Positions 57,751-64,000 of a stretch of 64,000 bases of DNA are shown piece by piece. The DNA is from Stentor roeselii (lineage: Eukaryota; Ciliophora; Heterotrichea; Heterotrichida; Stentoridae): positions 1 to 64,000 of the forward strand of contig RSEH01000122.1 of NCBI GenBank assembly GCA_006503475.1, given 5' to 3'. Made by a program: the position numbers and the translations under genes. The notes below the pieces were generated by a model. The model was given only the letters and a program-made list of their open reading frames with translations. It searched no databases and had not been told where the DNA came from. The stretch's first letter is position 1. Each line of letters begins with the position of its first letter.

Positions 57751-60426
57751 TTAATCAATAACTATCGTATTTTCTCTCTTATTGATCTTCTGAGCAATAA
57801 TAACAATCTCCTCGAACCTCTTTTCATATTCTCTAAACGAGATATCCTCCACAACTTCAGTCCCCAACTTCAACTTAGCTAAAATCTTCTCAAATTCCTT
57901 GTTAAAATTTTTAAACCTCCTCTGCAGTTCCAAGACTCGATTTTTTACATACTTTGCTTCATCCTCATTAAAATGTTCAAGTTTCAAGTTCTGCATCATT
58001 TTCGCATAAAACCTGGAATTATTCTCAAAGTTCATAAAAGCGAAAACAAAGAACAACAACTGAATATTATCATCCGATTCATAAGTCTTTTCCCTTTTCG
58101 GGTCAAAAAACGAGTAAAACAAAGTAATTCTCTTATCAACTTTAACATCCTGAATACGACTACTAGTATTTTTATTCTCCAACAAAAAAACCAAAAACGC
58201 CTGAGCAAGTTCAGCAGTTTTTTCCTCAGACAACTTGACAAAGTTCCTAAAAAGTGCTTGAGCGACGTTAAAAGTATCAGGTTTTGTCTTCAAATCAAAG
58301 AAAACCGTTAAAATCTTAACAAATATCTCCACAGGTGAAATGATGATATTTTTCAATAATAATTTAGAAAATCCTTCAATAAGTGTGAACTGAACAATTC
58401 TATTTTCCTCTGAATGAAGTTCAATCCAAAGACATTTGATGAGATCAGCGACGACTTCTTTCTCGTCGATTTTCTTGCAGAGGAGGATGTCGAATAAGTG
58501 GACAGTTGATAAAGCTTTCAAGATGTCTGTTTTGCTTGTAAGTCGAAGTTTGAACTCTTCAATATGCTGCTTTGACTGGTCTTTGGAAAGCAGACAAGAG
58601 TACCCCAGACATCTCAAAGCAAGAGATGAGATGAACAAGTTCTCAGAGGCCAGCTTTGGGATGAACAAAGTTTGAGGAAACATGGAAAACTCAGAGTGAA
58701 TCGTGTCAGTCATGTCAGCGTAGCGAAGAATAAACGATGCAACAAGGAGACTTCGGTATTCCTTGTTTAAAGTATCTACAATCAGCTTGTTTTTCTTATT
58801 TTCCAATTTATTTCTACTGTTTTTCAAGTCTTTTTTCTCGTTACGGGCTTGAGAGGTTTTTTCTTGTTTTGTTAAAATTAGAGCTTCTTCAGTTTGCTTG
58901 ATTTTTTTATCTGTTTTCTCGATTTTTAAACTTAAAGGACAGACCAGGTCATTTCTGTCGTTTTCTTCAACAGCGACTCCATCGATGAGCTCCTGTAGAA
59001 GTCTACTAAGAGTCGTCATGTACTGACCTTCAGCGTCTTGGAACTTTTCTCTCGCGATTTCAATGACAGTTGAAATCACTTCTTGTTCATCAACTGCTAC
59101 AAAAGTTGAACTAACAAAAAGTTTATTATCAAATTCTTCTATCAGGACTTTATTGATTTTTTCAGGGTCTTGAAAATTTTTGAATTTCAATAAAGGCATT
59201 TTTTTACAGACTTCGAAGTACTGAAGAAGAAGAGCTTCTGAAATATTTTCTTCTAAATCGATGTGAGTGATGAGGATGATGTTTTGAAGTTTCATGTAGT
59301 ACTCTGCACCTGTCGTGCTTTGGCTTTCTAGGAAAGTCGGAATGATGGTCCAGAAGAAGTTGTCATCAAGAGGCACTTTTTCTAAAATGTTTCTTTGGAA
59401 GCTAAGACCTTTGGACTTGTAGAGAGTTACACTTAGTCGAAGAGCGAAAAGACTTTCTAAGTCCATCGCTTCTTTCTCGTTTTGAAGTCTTGCAAAGAGC
59501 TCGATGATGGTTTTTTCCAGGTCTTCCGGTTGGTAAATCTCTGAGAAAGCCAAGACGATATTATTGAAAGTTTCTTCATTTTTCAAAGGGTCTTGAAAGA
59601 GGTTCATCCATCTGAACATCTCGACTGTTCCTTCAACTCGAGCGATTTTCATGATAATTGCTTTAGCGAAGTTTTTAACTGCTTTATCAGGGTCGTTCAC
59701 GATAATTTTAAATAAGATTCTGATGCCTTGTGAGTTAGGATGGACTTCTTCTTTTATGAAGTACTTCAGCGCTTTTGCTTTTATTGTAGCGTTGCTGTCT
59801 TCAAGGCACTTTGTCAGCTCGTCGATGGCTTCTCCTTGATCGTCTTTGACAAGTGAGTCAATTGCGGTTTTTTTGACCTCTGAATTCATCTCAGTTTTTA
59901 TCACTCTTATTATCTCTTCTTTCATGTTGTAAACTATTGCAAGTTTAACACCTGCATGCCTCACATGAGGGATCTTGTCAACAATAAGTCTTTTCGCGAT
60001 TGTGCAAACTTTCGAATCTAAAGCGGAAAATTCAGCGATATTGTAATTTTTCAGTACTTTTAAAAAGTTTGCAATCCCTTCTCGATATGACTTGTCGATA
60101 CTTTTCGAGGATTTTTCTGAGTAGTCGATTAGGTCTTTAACCAGCTTTTTTTTGTTCTTGTCGTTGGTTTTGTTGGAAATTCGAAGAATACTTTTGAGGA
60201 TTTTCGATAGAAGCTTGTAATGAGGAGTGAAGTTTAAACTACTCGCTGAAGAATTTTTCTTTCTCATGAAGGTCCATTGAAGGATGAGGACCGGGAAGTT
60301 TTTCAAGGACTCGAAGTTGGATAAAAAGTTTTCAGTGATTGTATTGATGAGAATGTCAGTTTCTCTTTTACTCTTGATGTTCGAAGCTTTCTCTTCAAAT
60401 AGGTTGAGAAGTCTTGTGAGATCCAT
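57751..60426 (-). CDS. HEAT-repeat protein, probably condensin subunit 3 (CAP-G)
   Basis: 891 aa in one exon. HEAT helices in the first half fit CAP-G: DKIPHVRHAGVKLAIVYNM, AIDELTKCLEDSNATIKAKA and KIIVNDPDKAVKNFAKAIIM. The phrase FRWMNLFQDPLKNEETFNN is where CAP-G has its W-x-L block, and LHSEENRIVQFTLIEGFSKL matches the C-terminal condensin-G domain. Condensin compacts chromosomes in mitosis; in ciliates it also serves the amitotic macronucleus. Other HEAT proteins of cohesin or adaptor type are less likely. Composition is AC-rich at its 3' end and GT-rich at its 5' end on the + strand. Confidence 0.65.
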   Translation of the reverse strand: MDLTRLLNLFEEKASNIKSKRETDILINTITENFLSNFESLKNFPVLILQWTFMRKKNSSASSLNFTPHYKLLSKILKSILRISNKTNDKNKKKLVKDLIDYSEKSSKSIDKSYREGIANFLKVLKNYNIAEFSALDSKVCTIAKRLIVDKIPHVRHAGVKLAIVYNMKEEIIRVIKTEMNSEVKKTAIDSLVKDDQGEAIDELTKCLEDSNATIKAKALKYFIKEEVHPNSQGIRILFKIIVNDPDKAVKNFAKAIIMKIARVEGTVEMFRWMNLFQDPLKNEETFNNIVLAFSEIYQPEDLEKTIIELFARLQNEKEAMDLESLFALRLSVTLYKSKGLSFQRNILEKVPLDDNFFWTIIPTFLESQSTTGAEYYMKLQNIILITHIDLEENISEALLLQYFEVCKKMPLLKFKNFQDPEKINKVLIEEFDNKLFVSSTFVAVDEQEVISTVIEIAREKFQDAEGQYMTTLSRLLQELIDGVAVEENDRNDLVCPLSLKIEKTDKKIKQTEEALILTKQEKTSQARNEKKDLKNSRNKLENKKNKLIVDTLNKEYRSLLVASFILRYADMTDTIHSEFSMFPQTLFIPKLASENLFISSLALRCLGYSCLLSKDQSKQHIEEFKLRLTSKTDILKALSTVHLFDILLCKKIDEKEVVADLIKCLWIELHSEENRIVQFTLIEGFSKLLLKNIIISPVEIFVKILTVFFDLKTKPDTFNVAQALFRNFVKLSEEKTAELAQAFLVFLLENKNTSSRIQDVKVDKRITLFYSFFDPKREKTYESDDNIQLLFFVFAFMNFENNSRFYAKMMQNLKLEHFNEDEAKYVKNRVLELQRRFKNFNKEFEKILAKLKLGTEVVEDISFREYEKRFEEIVIIAQKINKRENTIVID

Positions 60427-61316
60427 TTATTTATTGTTCGGAAGAAATTGTTTGATTAATTTGAAATATTTTGGGGGGTCCGGATAAAGTCCCTATCCGG
60501 TCTTTGGGTGGAGTATGGGCCTTTTCATGATTTTTAGTTTTAGATTTAGTTTGATAATATCTTAAGAGTAGAGATGTGGAATGGTTGCCTTTTAGGGAGG
60601 GTTTTAGGAGGGTTTGAATTTTTATTCAAGGGTGGAATTGGAAATATTTTCGCCCTTGTTGTGCCGGGTTTGTTTTGAAAAATGATGTGATTTGGAAATG
60701 AGGATTTGATAGTGATTGATGGGTGGATCCTTGTTCATTCAGTTCAGTATCAAGAGAATATCTTGATAAGAACTGGTTTTTAACAAGGAGGAGCCTGTAA
60801 TCGCTATCGACATCGAGATGAATGAATCTTGTAAAAGCGATATCGGTTTATTTTCCAACAACTATATTTTTAAACTGAAATTTATTAATAAAAACATACT
60901 CAAGCAATCATATTTAGATTATTATACATGTAATAATTTCAAAATTCAAGAAAGCTGGAAGTTTTGGTTTTCATACAACTAATTAAGTAGATCTAATTAT
61001 TTAGGTTTAATATTAGCAATTTCATTTAATAATACTTTATATTTATAAAATCTTTTAGCTCATAGAAAACCTAGCACCGCCAGGATCAATTTTTCGATAT
61101 GGATTCAAACAAACCGCGCACATATTATAACCACGCTCACCTAATCATCAAATCATTAACTATACAAAAGACTTTAAATTCCTGAATAACTTAAGTATCC
61201 CTTAGTCACTCTGCTCATCCATCAAGAAACAAAACTTCCAAAATCCAAAAATCACCTTCAACCGAAACTACCTTGAACAATATTCAAATAATCCTAATCC
61301 AAACCTTCTAACCTAT
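60427..61316. other. 890-bp spacer: GT-rich left half, AC-rich right half
   Basis: No gene seen on either strand. 60601-60660 has 42 G or T of 60 and 61141-61200 has 22. A perfect 7-bp inverted repeat CCGGATA / TATCCGG with a 7-nt loop sits at 60480-60500, 54 nt upstream of the condensin-like ATG. No tRNA-like arm set could be drawn. Confidence 0.5.
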
Positions 61317-61778
61317 CTAAAGATTATACTGAGAATGAATATATGTAGGAGGTGCACCAACCCATCCTTCATTCTCATAAGTATGCATATGTCCAAGAGG
61401 ATTCTTGAAGTTCTTAAAAGTATTTTCATTCCTAACCTTCAACAAGAACTTCCTAACTTCATTATTTTCATTTTTCACAACTTTGCTGAAATAAGGTCTT
61501 CTAAGATTATTGTAAGCGATATGAGCCACAATGCCTCCAATCAAGCAAGGCAAGAACCAAGCAAATACAAAGTTAACAAAAAGAAGATACCCTGGAGTAT
61601 ACTGAGGCGACATGATATCAACCAAGTACTCAGGGTTCATTCCGTCATAAACCCACAGATTGTTCTCCGTTTGTGAGATAATTCGCTTATGCTTGTAATA
61701 ACCCATGAATGGAAAGTCAGGATGCGCGTGGCCTCCACCTCGAGTCGGAAGTTTTGTCATTAAAGCCCTACGAAACAT
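61317..61778 (-). CDS. Single-pass, probably mitochondrial protein
   Basis: 153 aa. The N-terminus MFRRALMTKLPTRGGGHAHP is basic and acid-free, a good mitochondrial presequence followed by a Gly/His patch. One membrane segment lies near residues 63-85 (YLLFVNFVFAWFLPCLIGG). The rest is polar with many aromatic residues. The GGGHAHP patch recalls small complex I subunits of the NDUFB2 kind, but the remainder does not obviously match. Candidate respiratory-chain subunit. It diverges from the Rdx-tail gene across a 40-bp spacer. Confidence 0.5.
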   Translation of the reverse strand: MFRRALMTKLPTRGGGHAHPDFPFMGYYKHKRIISQTENNLWVYDGMNPEYLVDIMSPQYTPGYLLFVNFVFAWFLPCLIGGIVAHIAYNNLRRPYFSKVVKNENNEVRKFLLKVRNENTFKNFKNPLGHMHTYENEGWVGAPPTYIHSQYNL

Positions 61779-61818
61779 TTATATCCATTTGAATCACTCA
61801 AACTTTTCTTAATAAAAC

Positions 61819-64000
61819 ATGCTGCATGAAGCTCCTGATGTTGTTTATGTTGAAAGGTGTGTCAATTGTTTTAATCATTCTTGGTGCACTAATCATGATG
61901 AAGACAAGTATAAAGATTACTATGAAAAGTGCAAAAAGAAGATTGTTGATATTGATGGAGAGTTGAATGTTGTTGAAAATGAAATTCCTTTGGGATTTGA
62001 TTTGAGTTTTGGGAAATTTGATGAAAGCTCTTGGAAGATGAAAATGAATTTTCCGAGGATTGGAGCTTTTGAGGTTTATTTCAGGGGAAAATGTGTTTTT
62101 TCGAAACTTAGCTCGATGAAGTGGCCGAATGTTGAGTGGGTGGCTGATAGGATAAAGGAATGCTTGGATTGTCGATCTGTGGATATCAAGAAAACTAAGA
62201 AGTCTAAGAGCTTTGGGGTTAAAACTTCCTTGAAAAGTAGAAAAGTGAAAAAAATGAGGACGAGAAATGTTACTGCTCTTGATATTGACTCTCCTTTTAA
62301 GAGTGTTGATCAATATACTAACTCAACAAACAAAACTTTTTCAGAAATCTTCAAGAAAAACTACAAACTTCCTTCAGTAAGTCGAGAAATAATAGGACAA
62401 GACCTAAAAATTCCACCAAAGATAACCCGACCAAAGAAGATAGATTTTTTTACATCATCCACGAACCGTACCTCAGCCAACGACTACACAAATCAAAGAG
62501 AAAGCATCAGCTCCAAAGAAAGTCATCGAAACCAGTCTCAACCCTTTGAAAGCACCCAAAAAAAATCAATTCAGAAAAAGGCTCAAATAAAAATAAAGCC
62601 AAAACAACCTGCAACGTCCCTTCTTTCAATCGAATCAAGTTTTTCCAAAGAACAGCAGATCTTAAAAAAACTGAACATTCGAGGAAACTTCTCAAAAAGA
62701 GAAAAAAAAAAAGAATTTGAAGGTAAATCAAATGTTGACATCAAACTTTCAGATAAAATTGAAGAAAATGATGAGAATACTGATAATCAAGTGGCTTTTG
62801 TTGATGATTTTGATGATGTTGGAATGAAATTTAAAGGTCTTGATGGTTTACATGAAGAAAGAGAAGAGGATTGTTTAAAAGAAGTGAAAAAAGAAGAGGT
62901 TGAAGATTTAAGGGTAAGGAAAAGTGATGAGGAAGGACTTGGTGAAGATTTTAAGCAGAGTGATGAAGAGATTAGAAGGATAATTAAGAGCAAGGATGAG
63001 AAATATGACAGGAAAGGAATAGAGGGGGATAAAGAAGAAAAGTATGGGGAAAGTGATGATGATATGATTGAAAAAATACAGATAAATGATCAGGTTATTG
63101 ACGATAAACTTGGAAAGGATAAGGAAAGTACTCTGAATGAAAAAAATGAGGAAGAGCACAGTTGTGAGCAAAAAGATGTGATAGAGTTAAATGCAGAATA
63201 TCTTTCTAAGAACAAATCAGGTCAGAGTGAAAATGAAAAAATAGAAAATCTTGAGGATAGCGATAGTTTGCTTGATAAAAAAGAAAAACAAACCGAAAAC
63301 AGAGATCAAAATGAATCCTCTAGCCAAGAAGATAAAAAAGATCTAAGTCACAATCATCATCTAAAAGATGATGAAAGTAAAAAAACAATCCATAAAGAAA
63401 AAAGTAATTCCTCTATTTCTCAAGATCCTTCTAATCTAAAACTTAAAGAAGCTTCTGTAAAAGAAATAAAATTTTCTGATTCCAATTCCAAAAGTGAAGC
63501 ATCAGAACAAAAAAGTCCAAATTCAGAGAAAAATCTTTCAAATTTAAATTTTTCCGAAAAAGCACTTCCTTCAAATTCGAAAAGCCCAAAGCCAAATTCA
63601 TCAAATCCTTCAAAATCCTCAGAAAAGTCTCAGGGTATTCAAAGCAACCCTAAAATTAACAAATCTTCAAAAACTTCTGAAAATGAGGCAAAAAGTGACT
63701 CAGAAAAATCAGGTCAAGACTACAAAGAAGAAGATTTTGAAAATGAGGAATATTCAGAAGACAATGAAGAGAGTTTTGAGGAAAATAAAGAAAATTCTGA
63801 AGAAAATCAAGAAAAATCTGAAGAAAATCAAGAAAACTCTAAAGAAAATCAAGAAAACTCTGAAGAAAATCAAGAATACTCTGAAGAAAATCAAGAGTAC
63901 TCTGAAGAAAATCAAGAGTACTCTGAAGAAAATCAAGAAAACTCAGAAAAAAATCAAGAAAAATCAGAAAATAGTCAAAAATCCCTAAAAAAACAAGAAG
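61819..64000 (+). CDS. Rdx/SelW-like domain fused to a very long acidic tail (partial)
   Basis: The frame is open from ATG at 61819 to the window edge, 727 codons, with no intron needed. Residues 1-115 look like the Rdx (selenoprotein W/T) thioredoxin-like fold: VYVERCVNC with C14-x2-C17, then GAFEVYFRGKCVFSKLSS and a helix WPNVEWVADRIKECL. Both motif cysteines are Cys codons, not TGA. After residue 150 the protein is disordered, rich in Lys, Glu, Ser and Asn, and ends in view with SEENQE-type heptads. An acidic YSEDNEESFEE patch resembles motifs in the 28 kb region. Possible redox or binding module on a long tether; cilia or cortex location is a guess. Confidence 0.7.
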   Translation, partial: MLHEAPDVVYVERCVNCFNHSWCTNHDEDKYKDYYEKCKKKIVDIDGELNVVENEIPLGFDLSFGKFDESSWKMKMNFPRIGAFEVYFRGKCVFSKLSSMKWPNVEWVADRIKECLDCRSVDIKKTKKSKSFGVKTSLKSRKVKKMRTRNVTALDIDSPFKSVDQYTNSTNKTFSEIFKKNYKLPSVSREIIGQDLKIPPKITRPKKIDFFTSSTNRTSANDYTNQRESISSKESHRNQSQPFESTQKKSIQKKAQIKIKPKQPATSLLSIESSFSKEQQILKKLNIRGNFSKREKKKEFEGKSNVDIKLSDKIEENDENTDNQVAFVDDFDDVGMKFKGLDGLHEEREEDCLKEVKKEEVEDLRVRKSDEEGLGEDFKQSDEEIRRIIKSKDEKYDRKGIEGDKEEKYGESDDDMIEKIQINDQVIDDKLGKDKESTLNEKNEEEHSCEQKDVIELNAEYLSKNKSGQSENEKIENLEDSDSLLDKKEKQTENRDQNESSSQEDKKDLSHNHHLKDDESKKTIHKEKSNSSISQDPSNLKLKEASVKEIKFSDSNSKSEASEQKSPNSEKNLSNLNFSEKALPSNSKSPKPNSSNPSKSSEKSQGIQSNPKINKSSKTSENEAKSDSEKSGQDYKEEDFENEEYSEDNEESFEENKENSEENQEKSEENQENSKENQENSEENQEYSEENQEYSEENQEYSEENQENSEKNQEKSENSQKSLKKQE
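63796..63984 (+). repeat. 21-bp coding repeat, nine units
   Basis: TCT-GAA-GAA-AAT-CAA-GAA plus a variable codon (AAA, AAC or TAC) repeats nine times with exact 21-bp period from 63796, encoding S-E-E-N-Q-E-[KNY]. A weaker unit precedes it at 63775. The array may continue beyond the repeated part shown and is near the window edge. Confidence 0.9.

Noticed and set aside
60480-60500. Intrinsic bacterial terminator
   Set aside because: The hairpin is not followed by a T-run on either strand and lies in ciliate-type DNA far from the bacterial-like segment.
63683-63988. Lys-rich 101-aa frame and its reverse-strand Phe-rich partner
   Set aside because: Both are side effects of the 21-bp coding repeat read out of frame; the SEENQE frame continues from the Rdx-like domain.
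1-64000. Window-wide TGA = Trp code as in Blepharisma
   Set aside because: Long genes carry all visible Trp as TGG and stay open without any TGA; only one in-frame TGA was found.
1-64000. tRNA, rRNA and CRISPR loci
   Set aside because: Spacers were scanned for tRNA arms and T-loop words and for regularly spaced direct repeats; none formed a believable gene or array.
1-64000. Telomere repeats or transposable elements
   Set aside because: No run of heterotrich-type telomere repeats (CCCTAACA kind) and no transposase, reverse transcriptase or long terminal repeats were recognised.

Overview
The window looks like macronuclear DNA of a heterotrich ciliate close to Stentor. The evidence is five 15-nt introns that all begin GTAA and end AG, tiny intergenic spacers, an apparently standard genetic code with almost only TAA and TAG as stops, AT-rich spacers, and a gene set rich in ciliary, kinase and cysteine-rich membrane proteins. 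The assignment is inference from these traits; no search was run.

Layout. Positions 1-916 are different in kind: three closely packed minus-strand bacterial-style ORFs and a promoter of the Bacteroidota type (TTTG-N19-TAnnTTTG). They look like bacterial or phage DNA joined to the ciliate sequence by assembly or by transfer. An AT-rich spacer follows. 1479-14376 is a surface-protein region: a kelch plus cysteine-rich membrane protein gene carrying one in-frame TGA, a decayed partial copy of it, and a 1,997-residue membrane protein with four lectin-like repeats. From 14377 on genes are dense: a C2 plus ADP-ribosyltransferase protein, a FAM136A relative, a NEK kinase, RpiB, Dopey, several unknowns, a kinase, a CFAP97-domain protein, a Wntless/TMEM181-like protein, and a tandem pair of eight-segment membrane proteins. 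Next come a coil-rich W/F protein with a paralogue 15 kb away, a degenerate HAD-type protein, a GH25 lysozyme, an Ig-like myristoylated candidate, a BIRC6-like E2, a TKL-like kinase, an ABHD4/5-type hydrolase, the dynein-1 intermediate chain, a DUSP-MYND-USP deubiquitinase, a MORN protein, a condensin-G-like HEAT protein, and an Rdx-domain protein with a very long acidic tail that runs off the right edge.

The genes do not form an operon or one pathway. They are a compact mix of ciliary and cytoskeletal (CFAP97, dynein intermediate chain, MORN, NEK, Ig-like), ubiquitin (E2, USP), trafficking (Dopey, Wntless-like) and housekeeping functions (RpiB, FAM136A, condensin).

The most unexpected signal is not a gene. 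Along the + strand the G+T fraction rises slowly over roughly 0.6-2.5 kb and then collapses abruptly from about 65-70% to about 35-40%, again and again. This happens inside coding exons of both orientations and across intergenic DNA. No gene feature explains this sawtooth.
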